DNA of 64,000 bases, from contig NC_004113.1 of the NCBI RefSeq assembly GCF_000011345.1, forward strand, positions 372,001-436,000, in the 5' to 3' direction. A program made the position numbers and the translations under genes. Below are positions 9,495 to 17,803 of the stretch, piece by piece (within the stretch, counting starts at the first letter, position 1; every line of letters begins with the position of its first letter). The notes beneath the pieces were generated by a model. The model was not told the origin of the DNA. It saw nothing but the letters and a program-made list of their open reading frames with translations, and ran no database searches. The stretch comes from Thermosynechococcus vestitus BP-1 (GTDB lineage: Bacteria > Cyanobacteriota > Cyanobacteriia > Thermosynechococcales > Thermosynechococcaceae).

Positions 9495-10487
9495 CTAAGT
9501 GTCAAGACCCGTGACATTATCTACCCTTGAAACGAAGAGGTCTGGTCGCTCAGTTTGCCACCATCGCAGTTTCTCAATGGGAGTCATGTGGCCCAAAACG
9601 CGTTGGGGAATGCGGTGATTGTACGCCCAAAGGTATCGCGTGAGCGTCTCTTGCAAGTCGGCTGCCGAGACAAAGCGTTCAGCGCGCAGAATCTCCGCAA
9701 TGCGGCCGTTGAAGCGTTCCACCATCCCGTTGGTTTGCGGATGGCGGGGTTGGATGAGCCGATGGGTGATGCGCTTTTCACGACAGAGCTGATCAAACGG
9801 ATGGTGTCCCGTGGGTTGGCGTTCGCCTGCGGAGGAGAAACGGTCGGTAAACTCCTTGCCGTTATCAGTCAGCACCGTACGCACCACGAAAGGAGCGTTG
9901 GCAAGGACATTTGCAAGAAAGCGCGTTGCCGATTCTGCGCTCTTCTCCTCGTGGATTGCCAAATAGACCCAGCGCGTTGCCCGATCAATCGCGACAAAGA
10001 GGTAGCGGCGCTGCTCCTCATCCGGCATTTGTGGCAGGTATTTGACGTCGATGTGGATGAACCCAGGTGCGTACGCTTTGAACTGCCGCGTGGTGCTTTT
10101 GGGACTGCCTTCGAGGCTTTCGCGTTCCTTTTGCAGTATCCTGAGGTTCGAGACTCCGTGGCGACGCAGGCAGCGATCCAGCGCTGAGCGGCTCAGATTG
10201 GGGTTGAGGAACGTCCGGGCAAGAACGAGAAGGTCATCAAGAGGCAGCAAAAGGAGCTTACGCACCTCAACGATCACAAGCTCTTGCGCTTCCGTAAGCG
10301 TCGTTTGCAGGCGGTGCGGGCGGGTGCTTTTGTCTTCAACGGTTGCGCGCTTACGCCATTTCGCTACCGTGTGCCGGTGGATCCCGTAACGTCTGGCAAG
10401 CTCGCGATGACTGATCGAAGCCGGTGCTTGTTGGATTTCACGGCGAATTCGGGGTGTCGTTCGGGCGTTGGCATGAATACGTGGCAT
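9495..10487 (-). CDS. IS481-family transposase (DDE)
   Basis: Transposase of about 330 residues. An N-terminal helix-turn-helix (HRELARRYGIHRHTVAKWRK) is followed by an integrase-core DDE domain: D in HIDVKYLPQM, D in LTDNGKEF, and E in GMVERFNGRIAE. ATG 10487 is chosen as start because a GGAG lies 7 nt upstream and it gives the family-typical MPRIHANARTT N-terminus; the frame stays open to a possible start at 10532. The stop codon TAG lies outside the element, in the duplicated target, so the last residues depend on the insertion site. It looks intact and possibly active. Confidence 0.9.
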   Translation of the reverse strand: MPRIHANARTTPRIRREIQQAPASISHRELARRYGIHRHTVAKWRKRATVEDKSTRPHRLQTTLTEAQELVIVEVRKLLLLPLDDLLVLARTFLNPNLSRSALDRCLRRHGVSNLRILQKERESLEGSPKSTTRQFKAYAPGFIHIDVKYLPQMPDEEQRRYLFVAIDRATRWVYLAIHEEKSAESATRFLANVLANAPFVVRTVLTDNGKEFTDRFSSAGERQPTGHHPFDQLCREKRITHRLIQPRHPQTNGMVERFNGRIAEILRAERFVSAADLQETLTRYLWAYNHRIPQRVLGHMTPIEKLRWWQTERPDLFVSRVDNVTGLDT

Positions 10488-10600
10488 GGTGATACTCCAT
10501 CGTTGAACGCTTTCCGACCTTGGAACAAGCACTCAAGGAGCCGGTACGCTTCGAAGAGTTTAGCACGACTTCTGGGAATATAATGATGCGGGACCTGACA
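9500..10600 (-). mobile_element. IS481-family insertion sequence
   Basis: An element of 1101 bp. Its ends are imperfect inverted repeats: TGTCAAGACCCG at the left and, on the other strand, TGTCAGGTCCCG at the right. They begin with the TGT typical of IS481. It carries one transposase gene on the same strand as the host SpoIID gene, and has a 6-bp target duplication. No GCGATCGC octamer is present, unlike the flanking genes, which suggests recent arrival from outside or relaxed HIP1 maintenance. Confidence 0.92.
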
Positions 10601-11318
10601 TCTAAGTCCACTTGATTGACAGCCGTGATGGCATTGCCCTGGGCAATGAGGCGAACACTACCGCGATACCATTTATCGCCAACAAAGGTGAGTTGATTCC
10701 TGGGGCAAAGCCATAGGGAGGGGGCAAGGGGTTGACCATTCCAGAGCAGCATACCCTCGCGGGCCGTCACCACCACTCCCTGGGAAGGAGCCAGCTGCGC
10801 GATCGCCTGCTGTTGATCATTGGTGACGGTAGTGGCGACGGCAGTGCCAACAATGAGTTGACTTTGATCGCGGGCGATCGCCACCCGTACGTGAGGGGCA
10901 GGGCCTTGGCTCGGAGGCACGGGTTGCAGGGCAGGAGAGGCCACAGCGGGCAACATTGCCTGGGCGGGGGCTGAGGCAGCCACGGGGGGCTGAGGAGCTT
11001 TCTTGGGGACGGTTGCCAGGAGGGGATCGCGGCCATCCAAAATCCGCCGGGGCAAAGGTCGTTCGGGCTTAAGGGCATTTGGTAAAGGAATTGGCTCTGA
11101 CAGAGCCATAGGTGTGGGTGATAAGCTCCGCAAAAACCAGACTCCTAGACCCCCACTGGCGATCGTGGCCATCGTAAAGGAAATGAGCAAGGGTGAGCGT
11201 CCCCCTTTTGTCCCTTGGAACAGAACCCAGCTCATTCAGGTGTCATCTCCGCTCGCACCTTGCCTATTGTATAGGGGAGCAGGGAATTTGCCATGCAACC
11301 TCTGTTGATTTAGCTGAT

Positions 11319-12389
11319 TTAGGACGGCAAGGAAGCGGCGATCTGCTGTAGCCATTGCTCCACCGTATCCCCATAAACAGCTAAGCTATACTCCTGTTCT
11401 GCCTGTTGCCGACAGGCGGCCCGATCAATTTGATCGATCTTGCCAATGGCGGCAATGAGAGCCTCAACAGAATCTGGGGTAATGAGAAACCCCGTTTGGC
11501 CATCGCGGACAATTTCCCTTGGCCCACCACGATTGTAGGCAATGACGGGAACACCACAGGCAAGGCTCTCAATGACCACATTGCCAAAGGCTTCAACCCA
11601 ACGGGAGGTGAGCAGGAGGGCACGACACCGCCGCAAGCGGGACTGCATTTCCCGAGTGGGGAAAAATCCTAGATATTCAATGGGGGCATCGGGGTAGTCA
11701 GCTTGGATCCGCTGCCAATAATCGATATCCTGCAACTGCCCCATGATTTTTAAGGGGGTGCGAGTGACATTAACAGCGGCAACCGCATCTTCAAGTCCCT
11801 TTTCAGGCGCAATCCGCCCCAGCCAGCAAAGGGCATCCTCTGGTTCTGCACAAAAGTCATAGAGCGAAAGATCAAGGCCACTGCCTAAACACACACAGCG
11901 ATCGCCAAAGGGGAAGGTGGCCGCTTGGGTACGGGTATAGACACCAATGGTTCCCGGATACTTGTCAATGACACTGGCGATCGCCTGATCCATGACGTCG
12001 GAGATTGAGGCCATACTCACCAGATGGCCCACCGGACGGCTTAAAAACGGCGTCAGGTAAAAGGGCAACCAATCGTAGGCAAAGTTGACAATGACATCAA
12101 AGTCCTGTTGAAGCTGCCGCACCCGTGCCCACATATTGGCTAAGACACTATTGGGCGGCAGTGTAATTGGTTGATCGCGGGTTTGATGCTGCGCTGGCAC
12201 CTGCAGATGTCCCGCCACTGGTTCAATGGTAGCCGCCACTGGCAAGTGGGAACCCTCGGGGGCAAGGATGTGTATAGTGTGCTGGCGATCGCCCAAGGCC
12301 TGAGCCATATTGAGGATCGTCAATTCAACGCCACCCCCTTTGCCTGTGCCTAGGGGGCCAACCGAAGTGGAAACAAACAGGAGTTTCAG
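11319..12389 (-). CDS. Glycosyltransferase, GT4 family, probable CTG start
   Basis: GT-B fold glycosyltransferase of about 356 residues if started at CTG 12389. The first part would read LKLLFVSTSVGPLGTGKGGG, the standard N-terminal strand and glycine loop of GT4 enzymes. Starting at the only other in-frame candidate (TTG 12323) would remove that essential element. An AGGAG lies 7 nt before the CTG, overlapping the end of the gamma-subunit gene 10 bp upstream. The C-terminal lobe has CWLGRIAPEKGLEDAV, then EAFGNVVIESLACGVPVIAY with the usual E-x7-E, and GGPREIV. The sugar substrate is unknown. Cotranscription with the ATP synthase gamma gene is likely from spacing. Confidence 0.82.
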   Translation of the reverse strand: MKLLFVSTSVGPLGTGKGGGVELTILNMAQALGDRQHTIHILAPEGSHLPVAATIEPVAGHLQVPAQHQTRDQPITLPPNSVLANMWARVRQLQQDFDVIVNFAYDWLPFYLTPFLSRPVGHLVSMASISDVMDQAIASVIDKYPGTIGVYTRTQAATFPFGDRCVCLGSGLDLSLYDFCAEPEDALCWLGRIAPEKGLEDAVAAVNVTRTPLKIMGQLQDIDYWQRIQADYPDAPIEYLGFFPTREMQSRLRRCRALLLTSRWVEAFGNVVIESLACGVPVIAYNRGGPREIVRDGQTGFLITPDSVEALIAAIGKIDQIDRAACRQQAEQEYSLAVYGDTVEQWLQQIAASLPS

Positions 12390-12399
12390 AGGTCAACTC

Positions 12400-13347
12400 C
12401 TAGCGCAGAGCCTCAGCCCCCGCCACCACTTCAAGAATTTCTTGGGTAATGGCGGCTTGACGGGCTTTGTTGTAGGAGAGGGTCAGAGTACCAATCAGGG
12501 CTTGAGCATTATCACTGGCGTTGTTCATTGCCGTCATCCGTGCCGCCAATTCTGAGGCAGCAGCCTCCTGCAGTGCTCGTAGCAACTGGTTATTCAAGTA
12601 CAGGGGCAGTAGGGCATCGAGAATTTGCAGCGGATCCTGCTCAAAAATCATATCGGAGGGCAGAGCGGGCAGCGTCGAGGTTACTTTCTCGCGGTTGACT
12701 TCCAAATGAGAGCCACGGGTTGTCAGGCGGAAAATTTCATCATCGGCGGTTTCCAGCCCTTGGGGATCGAGGGGGAGCAGGGTTTGGACAACGGGCTTTG
12801 AGCTAATGAGGGAAACAAATTTGGTGTAGATGAGCTCCACCCGATCCACCGTTTCCGAAAGGAAGAGGGAGAGCAGTTCACTGGCAATTTGACCGGCTTC
12901 ACTGGCGGAGGGGATCTGCTCTAGGCCAGAATAGACTGCATCAATGGGATAGTCACGGCGCTGGAAATATTGAGCTGCCTTGCGACCCACAATCACTAGG
13001 GTGTATTTGAGGCCCTCGGCTTCGAGTTCTTGGAGACGTTCCTTAGCTCGGCGAATGACATTAGTGTTGTAACCGCCACACAGCCCGCGATCGCCTGTTA
13101 CCACCAGCAGCGCCACCGTCTTCACCGGGCGCTTTGCCAACAGCGGCAAATCCACGTCCTCGAAACGCAGTCGAGTCTGCAAGCTGTAGAGCACCTGGGC
13201 CAAGCGATCGGCAAAGGGACGACTCGCCATGACTTGCTCTTGGGCACGGCGAACTTTTGCTGCCGCCACAAGGCGCATAGCTTCAGTGATCTTGCGGGTA
13301 TCTTTAATCGTTTTGATGCGATCGCGAATAGCTTTGAGATTGGCCAC
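12400..13347 (-). CDS. atpC: ATP synthase gamma subunit
   Basis: A 315-residue central-stalk subunit of F1. The N-terminal helix [20 protein letters not shown] and C-terminal helix [18 protein letters not shown] form the rotating coiled coil; [16 protein letters not shown] is the conserved globular motif. A region of about 30 residues near 200-230 ([16 protein letters not shown]) corresponds to the insertion found in cyanobacterial and chloroplast gamma subunits; the chloroplast regulatory cysteine pair is absent. In many cyanobacteria this gene follows atpA, but here it stands about 42 kb from the atp operon at 54.5-59.3 kb, on the opposite strand, upstream of a glycosyltransferase gene. Confidence 0.97.
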   Translation of the reverse strand: MANLKAIRDRIKTIKDTRKITEAMRLVAAAKVRRAQEQVMASRPFADRLAQVLYSLQTRLRFEDVDLPLLAKRPVKTVALLVVTGDRGLCGGYNTNVIRRAKERLQELEAEGLKYTLVIVGRKAAQYFQRRDYPIDAVYSGLEQIPSASEAGQIASELLSLFLSETVDRVELIYTKFVSLISSKPVVQTLLPLDPQGLETADDEIFRLTTRGSHLEVNREKVTSTLPALPSDMIFEQDPLQILDALLPLYLNNQLLRALQEAAASELAARMTAMNNASDNAQALIGTLTLSYNKARQAAITQEILEVVAGAEALR

Positions 13348-13409
13348 GGTAATTTAAACTCCTAAGCAAAGCGTCCCTGCCCTAAAATTTTAGCCCAGAG
13401 GGGGATCGC

Positions 13410-14330
13410 CTAAGCAGTGTTTTCCCTGGGGGTTGACCCACCCCTACCCGCCAGCGTTGTGATCACAGGAACCGCTAAGGCAGCAGCAGGGGGAAGGATG
13501 CGGCCAAGGGGTTGAGGGAGATTGAAGCTGAGGCCCAAGGCAGAAACCACGGTTGCGGCAATGCCAGTTATCCAAAGCACTGTGTCGCGTTGCCGTTGTT
13601 GTCGCTTCAGACGGTGATTTTCCTGGGCAGCAAGGGTGAGTTCGGTGGGCACAACGGTTGAGGATTGATTGCGCAATCCTTCTAAATCCTGCTGTAGGCT
13701 TTGCAGTTCGTTTTGGACTTGAGAAAGTTCCTCTTGCAGGCGATCGCGCTCCTTTTCCACTTGAGTGAGTTGCCGTGTCACCTCCGCCAAGCGTTGAGCA
13801 AGGTCTGGATCGGGGGACTTCGCTAGAAGTGCTGTATCCTCCAAAGGCGCCCCTGGGGCAGCAGCCAGGAGAGTTTGCACTTGCTCTTCTAGAGCGGCCT
13901 TTTCGGTTTGCAGGGCAGTTAGCTGAGCTTGCAGTTCCTGTACTTGGGAGGCTTGAAGTTGCAAGGTCGCGAGTTGCTGCTGAAGTTCGTCCTGCTGAAT
14001 GAGAGCCTGGGCCAGTTCCTGTTCCAGATTTTGCCGCAGGCCCCTCAAGGTGTCATTTTCTTCGCGCAGGCGCTCAAGGTCTTGGCTCAGGTGATCTCGC
14101 TGCTGTTGAACGTTGTTGAGTTCTGCGGTGAGCTGGCTAATTTGCGCCTCTAGGGATTGGTTCTGGGCGATCGCCCGCTGTTGTGCGGTGAGGGTGAGGG
14201 ACTCTAGCTCAGCCGTCAGGGAGTTTAGATCAATATCCTGTGGAAGGGACGCCTCCAACTCACCCAAATCACTGATGATGTTCTCTAGTAGGTCGTCGGG
14301 TTGGTTGCTAGGGGATTCTGGACTGGCCAT
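13410..14330 (-). CDS. Coiled-coil protein with C-terminal membrane segments
   Basis: A 306-residue protein of unknown function. Residues 35-235 are a long Q/E/L-rich coiled coil. A basic stretch (HRLKRQQRQRD) is followed by two hydrophobic segments near 250-270 and 275-292, suggesting a membrane-anchored C-terminus with the coiled coil in the cytoplasm. It lies 62 bp upstream of the ATP synthase gamma gene on the same strand, so it may share its transcript. I recognise no catalytic motif. Confidence 0.75.
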   Translation of the reverse strand: MASPESPSNQPDDLLENIISDLGELEASLPQDIDLNSLTAELESLTLTAQQRAIAQNQSLEAQISQLTAELNNVQQQRDHLSQDLERLREENDTLRGLRQNLEQELAQALIQQDELQQQLATLQLQASQVQELQAQLTALQTEKAALEEQVQTLLAAAPGAPLEDTALLAKSPDPDLAQRLAEVTRQLTQVEKERDRLQEELSQVQNELQSLQQDLEGLRNQSSTVVPTELTLAAQENHRLKRQQRQRDTVLWITGIAATVVSALGLSFNLPQPLGRILPPAAALAVPVITTLAGRGGSTPRENTA

Positions 14331-14433
14331 GGTCCGGATACCTGCGGGAGTGCTAAGAATTGCTCCAATTATAGCGATCGCCGTCCCTATCCTCTAGGCT
14401 AGAAGGCGTTCCTTAGGTCTCAAACTCACCTCG

Positions 14434-14529
14434 ATGCTCAAACGCGAACTGGGACTTTGGGGCGCGATTTTAACGGGTCTAGGCTCAATGATTGGTACGG
14501 GGCTGTTTTTGACATACTCACCGCCCTAA
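14434..14529 (+). pseudogene. Amino-acid permease, N-terminal stub cut by an IS200/IS605 element
   Basis: An ATG at 14434 opens MLKRELGLWGAILTGLGSMI followed by GTGLF, the first transmembrane helix and conserved G-(S/A)-x-I-G-(T/S)-G loop of APC-superfamily amino-acid permeases. Native sequence ends at about 14508; the last residues and the TAA at 14527-14529 are inside the mobile element. The remaining roughly 400 codons are not found beyond the other end of the element, so this is not a simple insertion. Confidence 0.8.
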
Positions 14530-15696
14530 AGTGCGATGATTCTTGACGCTTCACTGGGTGATGCTACCGAAGTAGTCTTACTCCCCCTCTGCGTCCATTT
14601 ATAGTCGTGGCAATGCCCTATCCCGACTTTCTCTATGTTTCTTGCGGCATTTTCGTCTCTATCGTGCTCTGTACCACAATTTAGACATACAACAGAGCGG
14701 ACAGATAGATCGATTTTGCCCCATTTAAAACCGCATGTTGAGCAAGTCCGACTGGTTGGCTCCCATCGGTCAATGACAATAAACTCACGGTTTAGTTTGT
14801 TGCACTTAGCCTCAACTAAAACCCTGAATTCTCGCCAACCTTGCAAGCTAATTGCTCTAGCGAGTTTGCGGTTCTTCACCATTCCAGAGACATTCAAGTC
14901 TTCCAGCGTGATCACTTGGTTCTCGATAACCACGCGGGTAGACACTTTATGCAAGAAATCCCTGCGAATGTCTGAAATCCGACTATGAAGCTTAGCGATT
15001 TGCAGTCTTGTTTTCTCCCGCCGTTGGCTTCCTTTAACTTGACGGGCAAGTTTGCGTTGTTTTCGCCTGATCTTTCTATCTAACTTGGAATACTCAGGGC
15101 CATCAATCTTTTCGCCCGTACTTAAAGTAGCAAAGGCTTTAATTCCCAAATCAATGCCGATAGAAGGATTACTTGCAGGTTGATCAACTGGGTCGATCTC
15201 GACGACAAAACTGAGAAAATATCGATTTGCAGCATCTTTAATCACCGTCACTGAGCTTGGTTTAGAAGGAAGCTTTCTTGACCAAATTGGTCTGACGTTA
15301 CCAATCTTCGCTAGATAAACTTCTTCGCCTTTAATTGAAAATCCATAGGTAGTAAATCTGGCGGATTGTCTTTCTGTCAAATCTAGGAGGGTTGACCTTT
15401 TTGCCTTTTCGCCGACCTTTAATTTAATCGAAGAAGTTTTTATAGGCAACTCCTAAATCGGCAACGGACTGCTGTAACGGGACATTAGAAACATCAGACA
15501 ACCATTGCCGCTCTGGTGTTTTCTTCCCTTGGGTAATTACTAGCTTTTGCAATTCACTAGTTTTTGGCAATTTATCAGATTTCTTGCAGATTTCCAGGGC
15601 ATCGTTCCATACCACACGGACACACCCAAACAACTGAGCTAGGCGTTGTCGTTGTTGGTCTGTGGGATAGAAACGATACCTATATCTAGCTTTCAT
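14526..15696 (-). pseudogene. tnpB: tnpB, inactivated copy
   Basis: Two frames (15696 to 15424, and 15449 to 14526) together match the intact 392-residue TnpB of copy 2. Two lesions separate them: a TCA-to-TAA nonsense change after KNFFD, and an 8-bp deletion a few codons later that shifts the frame. The C-terminal part still holds the RuvC-like residues (IGIDLGIKAF, LEDLNVSGM, HDRDENAARN) and the CxxC zinc motif, but without the first 90 residues it should not act as an RNA-guided nuclease. The element might still be moved by its own TnpA. Confidence 0.9.
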
Positions 15697-15747
15697 TGGT
15701 CGTGATATAGTTGGTCTGTAGCTAGATTATAGGTTGGTCTACAGGCA

Positions 15748-16140
15748 ATGTCAAGTCATCTTCGTAAAGGGAGACATAGTGTTACGGACCTGAAGATTCA
15801 TTTGGTATGCGTGACTAAGTATTGCCGGCCAGTCCTTAGCGCTGAGGGATTAGAGCTGATCGAGAAATCGTTTCGAGAAGTCGCCAAGAAGATGGATTTC
15901 CAGATTCTTGAATTTAACGGCGAGGAAGACCATGTCCATGCGCTAATCGAGTACCCTCCTAAACTTTCTCTTTCGCAGATCGTAAATGCGCTTAAAGGCG
16001 TATCTAGTCGTCGATATGGAAAAGCTGCACTACCAAAACCCCATGAAGAATCACTTTGGAGCCCTAGTTATTTTGCGGCATCTGTTGGAGGAGCACTGTT
16101 AGAGGTGCTTAAGGAATACATGAGAAATCAAAAGTCCTAA
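15748..16140 (+). CDS. tnpA: IS200-type Y1 transposase TnpA, copy 1
   Basis: A 130-residue single-strand transposase of the HUH superfamily. The metal-binding HUH is HVHALIEYPP near residue 70, and the nucleophilic tyrosine is probably that in LKEYMRNQK near the C-terminus. It starts 51 bp from the divergent tnpB. Compared with copy 2 it has L instead of P in the segment GGALLEVLKE, and a slightly different last residue set caused by the missing 6 bp. It appears functional. Confidence 0.92.
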   Translation: MSSHLRKGRHSVTDLKIHLVCVTKYCRPVLSAEGLELIEKSFREVAKKMDFQILEFNGEEDHVHALIEYPPKLSLSQIVNALKGVSSRRYGKAALPKPHEESLWSPSYFAASVGGALLEVLKEYMRNQKS

Positions 16141-16163
16141 AAGGACGGGGCTTGTATCCCATT

Positions 16164-16553
16164 TCATTGGTCAATTCCCCGTTCACCCCCGGTGGGGGCA
16201 TTCCAGCCCGGATCCGCCAGCCAGCGCACATAGTCATCGTGGAACTTGGCATTCACCTCTTCCGGGGAGAGGCCTTCCCACTGACCATAGTGAATTTCCC
16301 GCAGACCGTCGCGGATCTGCATCTGGAGACCCAGGCGATCGCACAGGGGTTGTGCCGTGGTTCGAGCTCGCACCATTGGGCTGACAAAGACTGCCTGCCA
16401 AGATAACTGGGCATAGTGCTCAGCAAAAGCTTCAGCCATCGCCAGGCCAGCATCCGTCAAGGGTGGATCCAACTCTCCACAGTAGGCATTGGCGCGACTA
16501 AAACTCGTTTGCCCGTGGCGCAAGAAATAGAGTGTTAAGACCACAACCTTCAC
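16164..16553 (-). pseudogene. Histidine phosphatase (phosphoglycerate mutase-like), 3' end lost
   Basis: The N-terminal 127 residues of a histidine-phosphatase superfamily protein: FLRHGQTSFSRAN carries the catalytic RHG, VSPMVRARTTAQPL the second arginine region, and REIHYGQWEGLSPEEV the conserved acidic loop. Family members are about 200 residues and end with a second catalytic histidine that is missing here. Native sequence stops at about 16170; the TGA comes from the IS200/IS605 left end. The start codon is taken as ATG 16553. Its missing part is not next to the other end of either copy of the element. Confidence 0.85.
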
Positions 16554-16596
16554 TCTCTACCGCTAGGGGCAGCATAGTTGAAAGGCGCAAAGCTCG

Positions 16597-17766
16597 TCAA
16601 CGCTGAGTTGTGTCCAATACACTCAATGTAACGCCTTGGTAATAATGCCCCAAAATTTGGTCGTAGGTGTAACCCTGCAATGCCATACCATAGGCTCCCC
16701 ATTGACTCAAGCCCAGGCCATGGCCGTGACCCCGTCCAGTAATTGTAAAAGCCACTGGCACACTTTGAGCCCGTTGACTGGCCACATTGCCATACTCTGG
16801 TGTAATCGTTAGTAGGGTACTGCGCAGTCCCAAAACCCGCCGTAGTTCACTGGCTGAAATTGTGCGGCGACCCGCAGTGCCCACTACCTGCACTGACATG
16901 ACTCGCCCTTGGGGTGTCAATTGTAAGGGGCGAAAGCCAAGAATCATCCCTATCCCAGGGAAGCGCTGTTGCAGTTGGGCGGCGGTAAAACGAACCGTCC
17001 ACTGAAAGTGGGGGGAAACTTGGTCAAAGTCAGGGCTACCGCGCAGGTAAGGAACCACAGTTTGCCAAACGTGTTCCGAATTTTCGGTATGCCCCCCTGA
17101 GGAGGCATGGAAGACCGCTTCAATGATTTGGCCGTTGTAGGTGAGCACTTGACCGCGTGTGGCGGCAACGGCGGCCAGGGTACTGGCGGTTTCTGAACTG
17201 ACCCCCGGATATACCTGATGAGTGACGGTGGCCCCTACATCAAAAAGACTGCCGGGACGACGGCGTTCGCGATCGCGCCGAAAGAGAACAAAGGAACGGG
17301 AAGCCACTGCTTGGGCTTTGAGGGCTTCTAGGGGCCAAGAGGGATACATTTCCTTGCCCACCACACTGGGCAGATACTCCTCTAAATCCACAAGATTGAT
17401 GGCGAGAATCCCCTCAGGGGTACTCACCAATTGCAACCGGCCGCGATACCAGCGATCGCCCACTCGCACGAGTCCATTGTCTCGAGGTTCGAGGAAAACT
17501 TGCCGCCCACCCACGCCCCCTACTTGTACCCTAGCCCCTGTGAGGACAGCGGTAATATGCTGCTGCGGTGCCACTGTCAGGACCCGGCCCACCTCATCCC
17601 GTAATTGCGCTGCGGTGGAGCTACTAATTGTGACTTGACGCACCCGATCTAAAACTGCAACTCGCAATTCCACTGCTGTGGCCGTCAATTGTAGGAGCAA
17701 GCTGAGCATGCAGCCAAGACCCAGCGACTGCGACAGAAAGCGCCAAGGCACAATGAGGTAAACCAT
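16597..17766 (-). CDS. SpoIID/LytB-domain protein
   Basis: A 389-residue envelope protein. One hydrophobic N-terminal segment (about residues 10-32) is a likely signal peptide or anchor. The SpoIID domain starts near residue 120: VDLEEYLPSVVGKEMYPSWP, then LKAQAVASRSF, FHASSGGHTEN and, at the end, GRGHGHGLGLSQWGAYGMA. SpoIID proteins act as lytic transglycosylases or amidase activators on peptidoglycan; in non-sporulating cyanobacteria they are thought to act in wall remodelling. It is the intact paralogue of the gene broken by IS481 at 9-11 kb, so it may cover that loss. Confidence 0.88.
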   Translation of the reverse strand: MVYLIVPWRFLSQSLGLGCMLSLLLQLTATAVELRVAVLDRVRQVTISSSTAAQLRDEVGRVLTVAPQQHITAVLTGARVQVGGVGGRQVFLEPRDNGLVRVGDRWYRGRLQLVSTPEGILAINLVDLEEYLPSVVGKEMYPSWPLEALKAQAVASRSFVLFRRDRERRRPGSLFDVGATVTHQVYPGVSSETASTLAAVAATRGQVLTYNGQIIEAVFHASSGGHTENSEHVWQTVVPYLRGSPDFDQVSPHFQWTVRFTAAQLQQRFPGIGMILGFRPLQLTPQGRVMSVQVVGTAGRRTISASELRRVLGLRSTLLTITPEYGNVASQRAQSVPVAFTITGRGHGHGLGLSQWGAYGMALQGYTYDQILGHYYQGVTLSVLDTTQR

Positions 17767-17803
17767 ACTTCACTCCTCAGGTAGGTAGCAATGGTAACAA
17801 TGC

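Larger units (their letters stand above)
9494..10606. repeat. 6-bp target-site duplication TCTAAG flanking the IS481-family insertion
   Basis: TCTAAG occurs at 9494-9499 and again at 10601-10606, immediately outside the TGT...ACA ends of the element. Removing one copy with the element restores the SpoIID reading frame. Confidence 0.92.
9079..11235 (-). pseudogene. SpoIID/LytB-domain protein gene interrupted by an IS481-family element
   Basis: The N-terminal half (11235 down to about 10607) and C-terminal half (9499 down to 9079) form one reading frame of about 349 codons when the insertion and one 6-bp target copy are removed. The junction then reads AVNQVDLEEYLVSVVGSE, matching the VDLEEYLPSVVG of the intact paralogue at 16.6-17.8 kb. 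The N-terminus has one hydrophobic segment (about residues 15-35) and a Pro/Ala-rich linker, then the SpoIID domain ending in FGGRGMSQTGAYELG. SpoIID family proteins cleave or remodel peptidoglycan glycan strands. The central part is about 120 residues shorter than in the paralogue. The insertion makes the gene non-functional unless it excises precisely. Confidence 0.9.
14509..16169 (-). mobile_element. IS200/IS605-family element, copy 1 (tnpA plus degenerate tnpB)
   Basis: A 1661-bp element nearly identical to copy 2 at 25192-26866 but inverted relative to it. The tnpB-side end (right end) finishes in TGTCAA on the minus strand, and the tnpA-side end (left end) abuts TGAC in the flank, a plausible target motif. 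tnpA and tnpB diverge. It lacks 14 bp relative to copy 2: 8 bp within tnpB and 6 bp at the end of tnpA next to the left-end hairpin. The ends were set by comparing the two copies, so they are firm to within a base or two. Confidence 0.88.
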
